From Dinoroseobacter shibae DFL 12 = DSM 16493 (GTDB taxonomy: Bacteria; Pseudomonadota; Alphaproteobacteria; Rhodobacterales; Rhodobacteraceae): a stretch of 64,000 bases of DNA. Below the pieces are notes generated by a model that was not told the DNA's origin, searched no databases, and was given only the letters and a program-made list of their open reading frames with translations. Below, one piece after another: positions 8,362 through 16,378 of the stretch. The DNA lies in contig NC_009952.1 of assembly GCF_000018145.1 (NCBI RefSeq), positions 682,001 through 746,000 on the forward strand. Reading direction: 5' to 3'. Made by a program: the position numbers and the translations under genes. How positions within the stretch are numbered: position 1 is the first letter of the stretch; each line of letters opens with the position of its first letter.

Positions 8362-10448
8362 TTCGCGGCCACCCCCTTCACACGCTGGTCCTTGCGCGCC
8401 TCCAGGATCAAAGGCACGCACATCTGCTTGCTGTCATGGATCGTCACGCAATCGAGGCATTGGAAACACTCGGAATAGGCGATTTCGCCCGTGGGCTGGA
8501 TGGCGCCGTACTCGCATTTGACCCGGCACAGCTGACAGGGGGAGCCGCACTCCGCCCGCCGGGCGATCCAGTCGCGCCCGCGGACCAATCCGCCCAGCGC
8601 CATCACAGCCCCCAGCGGACAGACATAGCGGCAAAACCCCTTGAACAGCACCAGGGCGAGCCCCAGCCACAGCACCGCATAGGCGACGTAATACCATTCG
8701 CGCACGAAGAAGACCGTGATCGCGGTCTTGAACGGCTCCACCTCGGCGACCGTGTCCACATGCTGCGGCGCGATCAGGACCGTGGCGATCAGCCCGGCGA
8801 GGACCACGTATTTCAGCCCCTTGAGGCGGCGGTCCCAGGCCTCTGTCGGTTCGATCCGGGGCAGGCGCAGCTTGCGTCCGACATGGTGGGCAAACTCCTG
8901 CAGCGCCCCGAACGGGCAGAGCCAGCCGCAGAACAGCCCCCGCCCCCAGAGCACGAAGCCCAGGATCGTCACCCCCCAGATGACCAGCGAGAACGGATCA
9001 TAAAGCAGGAAGGCGAAACTCGCCCCCTCCAGCGTCGTGCGCAGCACGCCCAGCACCGTGACGATGGACAGTTGCCCCTGTCCCCACCAGCCGATGAACA
9101 CCGTCACGAAGGCGAGGATGCCCAGCCGGACAGGCGTGAACTGCGCCAGCCCCGCCAGCCAGTTCATCCGCGCCGCCAAGAGCGCCAGCAGCCCCGCCAG
9201 GAACACCGCCAGCACGATCAGGTCGGTCTGGCGGTTCAGCAGCGCCTCCTGCCAGGGCGGCAGGGGGCCGGTGATCTCGGGCCGCAGGAAGAAGCGCGGG
9301 TCCGAGGCATAGGTGGTGGTCAGGGTCACACTGCCGATTTCGGGCTGCAGCATGCCGTGGCTGCGCACGGCCTCCACTCCCAGGGTCCATTCGCGGGTCG
9401 GATCGAAGCCCAGCCGCCGGTCCGTGCGCAGGATCATCGCCACCCCGTCCTGCAGGGCGTCGGGCAGATCCGGGTGCAGCTCCACCAGGATATCGCTGTC
9501 GCGCAGGGCCACGGGCAACCCGTCTTGCGTGACCGACAGCCAGGCAGGCGCGGTGTTGCGCACGAAATCTTCCGAGACAAGGCCGTGGCGTCCGGTCTCG
9601 ATCATCAGGATCGGCTCGTCGGAGCCCGAGATTTCAAGGAAATCCTGCAACTCCGCATAGCCGTCCTCTGACAGCAGCGCGCGCGCCACGGCGGGCGGGC
9701 CGAGATCCGCGATCCACAGGTCGAGATAGGGCGCCTCGGGTTCGTCCAGCGCCGCGGGGTCGTCATCTTCCCAGATCGTGTCCGCGAACTGCGCCTGTAC
9801 CTCGGCGTTGCTCACCACTGTGCGCGTTAGCAGGCCCTGATCGATCAGATCCTGAAAGCTCAGGATCTCGGCGTTGTTCGGGTCCGGATAGGCGGGCGGG
9901 CCTGTGGCCACGCCCTGCATCTTCTGTCGTGCGACCTGCAACGTCGCGGCGAGGATCGACTCGTGGGCGATCCGCACGCTCGCCGTGGCCTTGGTCACCC
10001 CGTCGAGATAGATCAACCCGCCCCCCGCATCGCCGCCCCCGTAAGGCGTGCCGACCACGAGGCTGTCGGAAATCGACCGCCCCCGGTACTGCTCGAAAAA
10101 CGCATGGAACGGCGCCTCGCCGAGCCCCGAGACGAAGATCGGCTCGTTATGCTCCAGCAGCACCACATGTTCGAACCGCCCCTCCAGATCGAGCAGCACC
10201 AGCAGGTTGATCGGCGCGCCGGAAAAGCCCGGCAGGGGCGCCATGGGTTCGGTCTCGAACACGTAGCCTGCCTGGGTGCCTCCGGCATTGAGCAACGACC
10301 ACACCCCGTTCTCGCCCAGCGGCTCGCCAAGCGTGAAGGGCGGCAGGATCTGCGCGGCCATCTCCTCGCGGCTCAGGGGCTCGGCCCGCCCGGCAAGGGG
10401 CAGGAACAGGAGCGCCACGAGGGCCAGACGCATCAGGACCGACATCAT
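8358..10448 (-). CDS. nosR: NosR/NirI family membrane flavo-iron-sulfur protein
   Basis: 696 aa. An N-terminal signal or anchor is followed by a periplasmic FMN-binding domain; DGVTKATASV at residues 149-158 matches the ApbE flavinylation pattern, with T155 the likely FMN acceptor. Membrane segments from ~400 follow, with two CxxxCP motifs (CGWLCPFG, CRYVCPLG), then two ferredoxin-like Cys clusters (CGSPCQLCRVKC and CFQCLDC). NosR supplies electrons for N2O reductase assembly or turnover, and NirI is a paralogue for nitrite reductase. No nosZ or nir gene is in the window, so the electron acceptor is unknown. It is operonic with apbE. Confidence 0.9.
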   Translation of the reverse strand: MMSVLMRLALVALLFLPLAGRAEPLSREEMAAQILPPFTLGEPLGENGVWSLLNAGGTQAGYVFETEPMAPLPGFSGAPINLLVLLDLEGRFEHVVLLEHNEPIFVSGLGEAPFHAFFEQYRGRSISDSLVVGTPYGGGDAGGGLIYLDGVTKATASVRIAHESILAATLQVARQKMQGVATGPPAYPDPNNAEILSFQDLIDQGLLTRTVVSNAEVQAQFADTIWEDDDPAALDEPEAPYLDLWIADLGPPAVARALLSEDGYAELQDFLEISGSDEPILMIETGRHGLVSEDFVRNTAPAWLSVTQDGLPVALRDSDILVELHPDLPDALQDGVAMILRTDRRLGFDPTREWTLGVEAVRSHGMLQPEIGSVTLTTTYASDPRFFLRPEITGPLPPWQEALLNRQTDLIVLAVFLAGLLALLAARMNWLAGLAQFTPVRLGILAFVTVFIGWWGQGQLSIVTVLGVLRTTLEGASFAFLLYDPFSLVIWGVTILGFVLWGRGLFCGWLCPFGALQEFAHHVGRKLRLPRIEPTEAWDRRLKGLKYVVLAGLIATVLIAPQHVDTVAEVEPFKTAITVFFVREWYYVAYAVLWLGLALVLFKGFCRYVCPLGAVMALGGLVRGRDWIARRAECGSPCQLCRVKCEYGAIQPTGEIAYSECFQCLDCVTIHDSKQMCVPLILEARKDQRVKGVAAK

Positions 10449-10555
10449 TCCGCGACCCTAGGAGCCCGCCCGGCGGGGGCGAATTGGACCAAGGTCGCAA
10501 AGCCGGATGTCGCACAAGGGTTTGACTGCGCCCGCCGAGGTGCCAGACTGCGCCC

Positions 10556-11332
10556 ATGGACATCAAGGCCAAGACGGAGAAGACGCGCACGACCCTGATC
10601 TCGCTGGTGATGCTGGGCATCGCCTGGCAGCTCGCGGCGTTGGGGCTGGCGGATTCCTCGGTCCTGCCCCCCCCGGCGGAAGTCTGGGCGATCCTGGTGG
10701 GCGAGTGGCGCTCCGGCGAGCTGGTGTTCCACATCACCCAGACCCTGCAACGGGTCGCGGCCGCGTTTTTCCTCGCCATGGGCATCGGCAGCGTGATTGG
10801 CGTGGTGCTGGGCAAGATGCCCGCGCTGGACCGCTGGCTCGACCCCTGGGTGGTGTTCTTCCTGAACCTGCCCGCGCTGGTGGTGATCGTGCTGTGCTAC
10901 CTGTGGATCGGGCTGAACGAGACTGCGGCGATCGTGGCGGTGGCGCTGAACAAGACCGCCATGGTGATCGTGATCATGCGCGAAGGGGTCCGCTCGCTCG
11001 ACCCGGACGTGGCGGAAATGGCGCGGGTCTATCGGTTCTCGGCCTGGAAACGCCTGCGCCACGTGCTGATCCCGCAGCTCGCGCCCTTCATCTCCACCGC
11101 CGTGCGCAACGGGCTGGCGGTCATCTGGAAGATCGTGCTGGTGGTGGAATTCCTCGGCCGGTCCAACGGGGTGGGCTTCCAGATCCACCTCTATTTCCAG
11201 CTCTTCGAGACTGGCTACGTGCTGGCCTATGCCCTGAGTTTCGTGGCGGTGATGCTGGCGCTGGAATACGCGCTGGTCCAACCCTGGGAGGCGCGGGCGC
11301 GCAAGTGGCGGCGGGTGCAGACCCCAGCCTGA
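10556..11332 (+). CDS. ABC transporter permease, SsuC/TauC type, without partner genes
   Basis: 258 aa, about six membrane segments. The binding-protein-dependent transport domain is recognisable, with the EAA-like loop near residues 150-180 (DPDVAEMARVYRFSAWKRL). Relatives import sulfonates, taurine, nitrate or pyrimidine precursors together with an ATPase and a periplasmic binding protein. Neither partner is next to it. It is divergent from the NosR-like gene (107 bp between starts) and is followed by a gene-free stretch and the convergent FAD oxidoreductase. Confidence 0.88.
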   Translation: MDIKAKTEKTRTTLISLVMLGIAWQLAALGLADSSVLPPPAEVWAILVGEWRSGELVFHITQTLQRVAAAFFLAMGIGSVIGVVLGKMPALDRWLDPWVVFFLNLPALVVIVLCYLWIGLNETAAIVAVALNKTAMVIVIMREGVRSLDPDVAEMARVYRFSAWKRLRHVLIPQLAPFISTAVRNGLAVIWKIVLVVEFLGRSNGVGFQIHLYFQLFETGYVLAYALSFVAVMLALEYALVQPWEARARKWRRVQTPA

Positions 11333-11370
11333 GTTTCCGTTGGTGCCCCCGGACACGAGGTTTTGCGCTG

Positions 11371-11400
11371 GCCTGCGGCGCGGATATTTGAAGACTTGAG
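11371..11400 (+). repeat. Intergenic repeat unit, copy 1
   Basis: The 30-bp unit begins GCCTGCGGCG, contains ATATTTG in its middle and ends GACTTGAG; it lies 38 bp after the ABC permease stop. A diverged 29-bp copy lies at 36681-36709, again just after a gene end. Both are in the same orientation as the gene they follow. This looks like a dispersed short intergenic element of this lineage. Confidence 0.6.
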
Positions 11401-11473
11401 CTTTGCGGGGGTCGGGGAAAGGTGGGGTGGTCTTGCGCTGGGTAAGGTCGAACAGGCGCAGCGCCGGGCGCGC

Positions 11474-12838
11474 TCAGGCCGCCCCGGCCAGCCGACCCAG
11501 CACCACCGCACTTAGCAGCCCGTTGCCCGACAGATACCCGTCATCGCCCGACCCCGACACGCCGCAGGCGGCCCCGCCCACCGCATAGAGGTTCGGCAGC
11601 AGCCCGCCGGACGCCCGCCTGACACGGCCCGTGCCGGTCACGTCGAGCCCGCCCTGGGTGTGAAACAGCGCGCCGGTCACCCGCACCCCGTGATAGGGCG
11701 GGCGCAGCCGCTTGGTCGGGTCGAACACCCGCCCGAAGTTGCAGGTCGTCGTGCCTTCGATCTCCACCATCGTCTCCACCAGCGCGCCCCCGGGCAGATC
11801 GAGCCGCGCGGCCAGCGCTTCGGGCGTGTCCGCGGTCACGATCGCGCCCGCGGCCTCAGCGGCGCGAAAATCCTCGAACTGGCGCGCGATGCTGGCAATG
11901 CGGCTGTCGAAGATGGCATAGGCCTCGCCCCCTGGCTGGGCGATGACGGTGCGCGCGGCCTCGGAATAGCCCTGCAGCTCGTTCCAGAACCGGCGGCCGT
12001 CGCGGTTGACCTGGATGCCGCCCTCCGAAAGCACCGCCCAGGTCACGAGGACCCCATGGGGATGCGCGACGTTGCCATGGCCCTGATAGGCGCCCAGATG
12101 GCGCATCCGCGCGCCCAGCGCCTCCCCCCAGCGGATCGCGTCGCCGGTATTGCCCGCATGGCCGAAATAGAGCGCGTCGCGGATCTCGGGCGTGTATGCG
12201 GCCACCATCTCGGGATTGCCGCCGAACCCGTTGCAGGCCAGGATCAGGCGGTCGCAGCCCACGGTTTCCAGCCCGCCATCGGGCCGCGCGTAGCCGACAC
12301 CCTGCACCCGGCCCGCGGCATCGGCAAAGAGCGTCGTGACATGGGCGCCGGTCAGGATGTCGATCCCGCGCGCGGTGCAGGTGTTGCGCAACCGGTCCAC
12401 CAGTTCCCGCCCCGCCCGGCTAGGCAGACCGTGCATCCGGCGGCGCGAATGGCCCGGGTAGTCGAAATCCGACACCACCGAGAACGGCATCCCGTGGGTC
12501 CCGGCCAGCCAGTCGAGCGTCGGACCCGAGGCTGCGGTCAGGGCCGCGACCACCTCCGGATCGGCCTCACCCCCGGCCTTGCGCTGGATATCGGCGGCAA
12601 AACGCTCTGCGCTGTCGTCGATCCCCGCCTCGGCCTGCAGGGTACTGCCCGCCGCCGGGATCAGCCCGGCCGAGAGCGCGGTCGACCCGGTCTGCACAGC
12701 GTCCCGCTCCAGGATCACGCAGGCGCGCCGGGCCTCCTGGCAGGCGAGGGCCGCGGTCATGCCCGCCGCGCCGCCGCCCACGATCACCGTGTCCACCGTG
12801 ACCGCGAACCCGTCCTCTGGCGGGGCCGTCACGGTCAT
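11474..12838 (-). CDS. FAD-dependent oxidoreductase (fumarate reductase/tricarballylate dehydrogenase-like)
   Basis: 454 aa. An FAD_binding_2-type flavoprotein: the dinucleotide loop is VIVGGGAAGMTAA at residues 18-30, ILERD follows, and a C-terminal FAD-closing GGAACGVSGSGDDG segment is seen near 420. Relatives are TcuA, KsdD and fumarate-reductase flavoproteins that introduce or reduce a C=C bond next to a carboxylate or ketone. It is the last gene of the minus-strand catabolic arm and overlaps the upstream lyase gene by 4 bp, so it probably acts on the same substrate. I see no signal peptide. Confidence 0.85.
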   Translation of the reverse strand: MTVTAPPEDGFAVTVDTVIVGGGAAGMTAALACQEARRACVILERDAVQTGSTALSAGLIPAAGSTLQAEAGIDDSAERFAADIQRKAGGEADPEVVAALTAASGPTLDWLAGTHGMPFSVVSDFDYPGHSRRRMHGLPSRAGRELVDRLRNTCTARGIDILTGAHVTTLFADAAGRVQGVGYARPDGGLETVGCDRLILACNGFGGNPEMVAAYTPEIRDALYFGHAGNTGDAIRWGEALGARMRHLGAYQGHGNVAHPHGVLVTWAVLSEGGIQVNRDGRRFWNELQGYSEAARTVIAQPGGEAYAIFDSRIASIARQFEDFRAAEAAGAIVTADTPEALAARLDLPGGALVETMVEIEGTTTCNFGRVFDPTKRLRPPYHGVRVTGALFHTQGGLDVTGTGRVRRASGGLLPNLYAVGGAACGVSGSGDDGYLSGNGLLSAVVLGRLAGAA

Positions 12839-13713
12839 GTGCCCGGTCCTTCATAGGCCTTTCCGCGCGCCAGCATCTCCGCCGTGCCCAGCCGCGCGTT
12901 CAGGTCCTGGAAGTCGAACATCCGGTCGCGGAAGGCCGCGTTCGATCCGGTCTCCGACAGGCTCAGATAGTAGGCTTCCGCTGTGCGGGCGAGGGCCCGG
13001 ACGATCCCGCCGGGAAAGATGACCAGCGCATATCCCAGCGCTTCGAGCTCCCGGGCGGATTTCATTGGGGTCTCGCCGCCCTCCACCATGTTGGCAAGCA
13101 GGGGTACCCGACCCCGGAACCGTTGGGCGATGGCGGTCAGTTGCGCTTCCGATTGCGGGGCCTCGATGAACAGGATGTCGGCCCCGGCCTCCAGGTAGGT
13201 CTCGGCCCGCTCCTGCGCGGCCTCGAACCCCTCCACCGCCACCGCGTCGGTGCGTGCGATGATCAGGGTTTGCGCCGCGTGGCGGGCATCGGCCATGGCG
13301 CGGATCTTGCCGGCCATTTCCTGCGCCGGGATCAGCGTCTTGTCGGCCAGATGCCCGCAGCGCTTGGGGTAGGCCTGATCCTCGATCTGGAGCGCATTGG
13401 CCCCGGCGCGCTCATAGAGCCGCATGGTGCGCTGGGCATTGAGCGCATTGCCGAAGCCCGTGTCCGCATCGATTATGATCGGCGTGCTGACCCGGTCGCG
13501 GATCAGCGACAGGGTCTCGGTCATCTCGGTCACCGAGGTCAGGCCGATATCGGGCCGCCCGAGCCGTGTGTAGGAGACCGCCGCGCCCGACAGGTAGAGC
13601 GCGGGGAACCCCGCGGCCTCGGCCAGCGAGGCGGTCAGGGCGTCATAGACCCCGGGCGCCATCACGATGCCGGGGCGGGTGAAATCCCAGCAAGGGGTGG
13701 CCGGGCCGCTCAC
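12835..13713 (-). CDS. Isocitrate lyase/PEP mutase superfamily lyase (dimethylmalate/methylisocitrate lyase-like)
   Basis: 292 aa, the length of PrpB, oxaloacetate decarboxylase and 2,3-dimethylmalate lyase. The Mg-binding DADTGFG (residues 82-88), IEDQ (110-113) and the lyase signature KRCGH (117-121, catalytic C119) are all present, indicating a true C-C lyase rather than a mutase. Products would be pyruvate (or another 2-oxoacid) plus a carboxylate. The combination with an aconitase-type hydratase in the same cluster resembles the last two steps of dimethylmaleate degradation. Overlaps both neighbours by 4 bp. Confidence 0.88.
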   Translation of the reverse strand: MSGPATPCWDFTRPGIVMAPGVYDALTASLAEAAGFPALYLSGAAVSYTRLGRPDIGLTSVTEMTETLSLIRDRVSTPIIIDADTGFGNALNAQRTMRLYERAGANALQIEDQAYPKRCGHLADKTLIPAQEMAGKIRAMADARHAAQTLIIARTDAVAVEGFEAAQERAETYLEAGADILFIEAPQSEAQLTAIAQRFRGRVPLLANMVEGGETPMKSARELEALGYALVIFPGGIVRALARTAEAYYLSLSETGSNAAFRDRMFDFQDLNARLGTAEMLARGKAYEGPGT

Positions 13714-14312
13714 AGCATCGCCTCCGCCTCGGCGCAGCTGCGGATCTCGGTGACCGTACCGAGGGAGGTCAGGGTGGCGTCGTGCACCGCCGGGTCGAAG
13801 GCGCCGCTGCCATCGCCGAGCAGGACGGTGTGGATGTTGCGCAGATGGGCGTCCCGCACGGTGGAGGCGACGCCGCCATTGGTCACGATCCCGCCGATGA
13901 TCAGCGTATCGATCTCCAGCGCGCGCAGGATGTATTCCAGACGGGTCTGGTAGAAGGCTGAATAGGCGACCTTCTCGATGGTGAAATCCGCAGGCGCGAG
14001 CGTGTCCACAAGGCCGTGCCCCCAGCCACCGGGGCGGAAATCCCCGCGCCCGAGGAAGGGGCGCAGGCGTTGCAGATGCTCGGCGATCAGCGGATTTCCG
14101 TCCCGGTCGGGCACCAGGGTGAACTGGGCCGAGATGAAGGTTCCGCCCTTTTCGCGCAGCCGGTCGCGCAGGGGGGCGATCCGGTCGGGCAGGGCCACCA
14201 GGTGCGGCGCGGTCTGGCCCGCGCGCCCGTAGGCGCCCTCTGGGTGAAGGAAGTCGTTCTGCAGATCGATGGTCAGCAGGGCGGTGCGTTTGGGGTCGAG
14301 GGGGGCGCTCAT
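13710..14312 (-). CDS. Isochorismatase-fold hydrolase lacking the catalytic Cys
   Basis: 200 aa. The isochorismatase fold is clear: LLTIDLQNDF with D16, EKVAYSAFYQT with K114, then VTNGGVASTVRDAH. Amidases of this family (maleamate, N-carbamoylsarcosine, nicotinamide) have a Cys where this protein has G147 (codon 13872-13874; TNVCV in relatives, TNGGV here). True isochorismatases such as EntB also carry Gly there and work without a nucleophile, so a vinyl-ether or other hydrolysis is more likely than a classical amidase step. Overlaps hyuA and the lyase by 4 bp each. Confidence 0.87.
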   Translation of the reverse strand: MSAPLDPKRTALLTIDLQNDFLHPEGAYGRAGQTAPHLVALPDRIAPLRDRLREKGGTFISAQFTLVPDRDGNPLIAEHLQRLRPFLGRGDFRPGGWGHGLVDTLAPADFTIEKVAYSAFYQTRLEYILRALEIDTLIIGGIVTNGGVASTVRDAHLRNIHTVLLGDGSGAFDPAVHDATLTSLGTVTEIRSCAEAEAML

Positions 14313-16378
14313 GGGGCGGGCTCCGCAGGCTGCGAGAAGGTCAGGATGAGATTGCCGAACCTGTCCACCGTGCCGGTCTGCCCGGGCTCGATCAGGATCG
14401 TGGTGTCGGGTTGCTCCAGGATGGCCGGGCCCCGGATCACCGTGCCCACAGGCAGGGCGAGGCGGGCGTAAAGGGCCGTCTCGTGCCAGCGGTCGCCGAA
14501 ATGCACGGGGCGGGTGGCGCGCGGGGTCGCGGGGCCCGCGTCCGTCGGGGCGAGGGAGGCGAGGTCGAATTTCGGTCGCCGCCCGATCACCGATGTCCGC
14601 AGGTTCAGCACCCGCCGCACGCCCCCGGGCAAGAGCCGTCCGAAGGCCGCGCCGTAGGCCGCATCGAAGGCCGCGGCGATCTCGTCGACCGTGGGCGGCT
14701 CCACCCCGTCCGCACCATGGCGCACCGGGATCGGCACCGCGACCGTATGGGTCTGGCCGAGATAGGCCATGTCGAGGCTGACCTCAACTTCGCGCCGGGC
14801 GAACCGGCTCCGCGCGGCGTCGAGGGTCGCCATCCCGTCGGCCACATGGGCCTCCAGCAGCGGCGCCAGCACCCCCGGCGTCTCCGGTCCCAGCATCCCG
14901 CCCACGGTCTGCACGAAATCCTGCCGCATATCCGCGATCACGCAGCCCATGGCCGAGGTCACGCCCGGATAGCGCGGGATGATCGCGCGCCCCAGCCCCA
15001 CCTCGCGCAGCAGCGCCCCGGCATGGAGCGCGCCGCCCCCGCCGAAGGGCATGAAGGCGAAATCCTTGGGGTCATGCCCGCGCTCGATGCTCACCAGCCG
15101 GATCGCCCCCGCCATCCGCGCATTCGCCACGGTCAGGATCGCTTCGGCCGCCGCCAACGGGTCGAGACCCAGCGGAGCGCCCACATGGGCCGCGATGGCC
15201 GACCGCGCCGCCGCCACGTCCAGCCGCGCGAGTGCGCCGCCAATCGGCCGCTCCGGATCGATCCGCCCCAGCACCACGTTGGCATCCGTGACCGTGGGCC
15301 GCGTATTGCCCTGCCCGTAAGCCACCGGGCCGGGGGTCGAGCCCGCGCTTTCCGGGCCGATCTGCAAGAGCCCGCCCTTGTCGACCCAGGCGATGGAGCC
15401 ACCGCCCGCGCCGATGGTCGCGATCTCGATCATCGGGGTGCGCACGACCATGCCGAAATCGATTGCCGTCTGCGGGCTCAGCGCCGGGGTGCCACCGGTG
15501 ACCAGCGCCACGTCGAAGCTGGTCCCGCCCATGTCGCCCGTGATCACGTCCGGAAACCCGGCGCTTTCGGCGATATAGGCCGCCGCCGTCACCCCCGCCG
15601 CGGGCCCCGACAGCGCCGTGCGCACGGGCCGGGCACACGCCGTCTCGACGCTCATCACACCGCCATTGGACTGCACGATCAGGAACTCGCCGCCAAAGCC
15701 GCCGCGCCCCAACGCCCCGCCCAGCCGGTCGAGATACCCCGCCACCTCGGGCTGAAGGTACGCGTTCAAAGCGGTGGTCGAGAACCGCTCGAACTCCCGC
15801 AATTCCGGCAGGATCTCCGCCGAGCCGCTGACATGGGGCGTGGGCCAGAGGGCGCGCACCGCCTCCAGCGCCGCCGCCTCGTTGGCCGGGTTGGCATAGC
15901 TGTTGACGAACAGCACCGCGATGGCGTCGCAGCCTGCTTCGCGCAGTTGCACCGCCGCCGCCCGCACCGCCTCCAGATCCACGGGCGTGTGCACCGTGCC
16001 ATCGGCCAGCACCCGTTCCGGCACCTCCAGGCGCAGGTCGCGGGGCACCACGGGCGTGAAATCGCCCCGCAGCCCCCAGGTCTGCCGCCGGTCCCGGCGC
16101 CGCATCTCCAACACGTCGCGGAACCCTTGCGTGGTGATCACGCCCACCTTCGCGCCCTTGCGCTCCAGCAGGGCATTGGTCCCGGCAGTCGTGCCATGGA
16201 CCACCGCGCCCAGGGCGCCGAAATCCGCCACATGCACGCCGATCCCGTCAAGAAATCCGCCCGACTGGTCGGGCCGCGAGGTCGGCACCTTGGCCACCCG
16301 CGCGGTGCCCGCCGCCTCGTCGAGAACGAACACATCGGTGAAGGTGCCCCCCACATCCACGCCCACCAGAACGCTCAT
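14309..16378 (-). CDS. hyuA: Hydantoinase A / 5-oxoprolinase-type ATPase subunit
   Basis: 689 aa. The HyuA subunit of ATP-dependent cyclic-amide hydrolases (N-methylhydantoinase, 5-oxoprolinase, caprolactamase) or of related carboxylases. It begins with the ASKHA phosphate loop GVDVGGTFTD (residues 6-15), followed by VVHGTTAGTNALLERKG and GDMGGTSFDVAL near 280. The substrate is not predictable from sequence. It is paired with hyuB by a 4-bp overlap and lies in the minus arm of the catabolic island. The enzyme would activate and open a lactam, imide or similar bond with ATP. Confidence 0.93.
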   Translation of the reverse strand: MSVLVGVDVGGTFTDVFVLDEAAGTARVAKVPTSRPDQSGGFLDGIGVHVADFGALGAVVHGTTAGTNALLERKGAKVGVITTQGFRDVLEMRRRDRRQTWGLRGDFTPVVPRDLRLEVPERVLADGTVHTPVDLEAVRAAAVQLREAGCDAIAVLFVNSYANPANEAAALEAVRALWPTPHVSGSAEILPELREFERFSTTALNAYLQPEVAGYLDRLGGALGRGGFGGEFLIVQSNGGVMSVETACARPVRTALSGPAAGVTAAAYIAESAGFPDVITGDMGGTSFDVALVTGGTPALSPQTAIDFGMVVRTPMIEIATIGAGGGSIAWVDKGGLLQIGPESAGSTPGPVAYGQGNTRPTVTDANVVLGRIDPERPIGGALARLDVAAARSAIAAHVGAPLGLDPLAAAEAILTVANARMAGAIRLVSIERGHDPKDFAFMPFGGGGALHAGALLREVGLGRAIIPRYPGVTSAMGCVIADMRQDFVQTVGGMLGPETPGVLAPLLEAHVADGMATLDAARSRFARREVEVSLDMAYLGQTHTVAVPIPVRHGADGVEPPTVDEIAAAFDAAYGAAFGRLLPGGVRRVLNLRTSVIGRRPKFDLASLAPTDAGPATPRATRPVHFGDRWHETALYARLALPVGTVIRGPAILEQPDTTILIEPGQTGTVDRFGNLILTFSQPAEPAP

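Noticed and set aside
10449-10555. Possible FNR/anaerobic box between nosR and the ABC permease
   Set aside because: TTGGACC...TCGCAA has the wrong spacing and symmetry for TTGAT-N4-ATCAA; no convincing site found.
12835-14312. Creatinine-type route (N-methylhydantoinase plus N-carbamoylsarcosine amidase)
   Set aside because: The isochorismatase-fold protein lacks the amidase Cys, and a hydratase and lyase have no role in that route.
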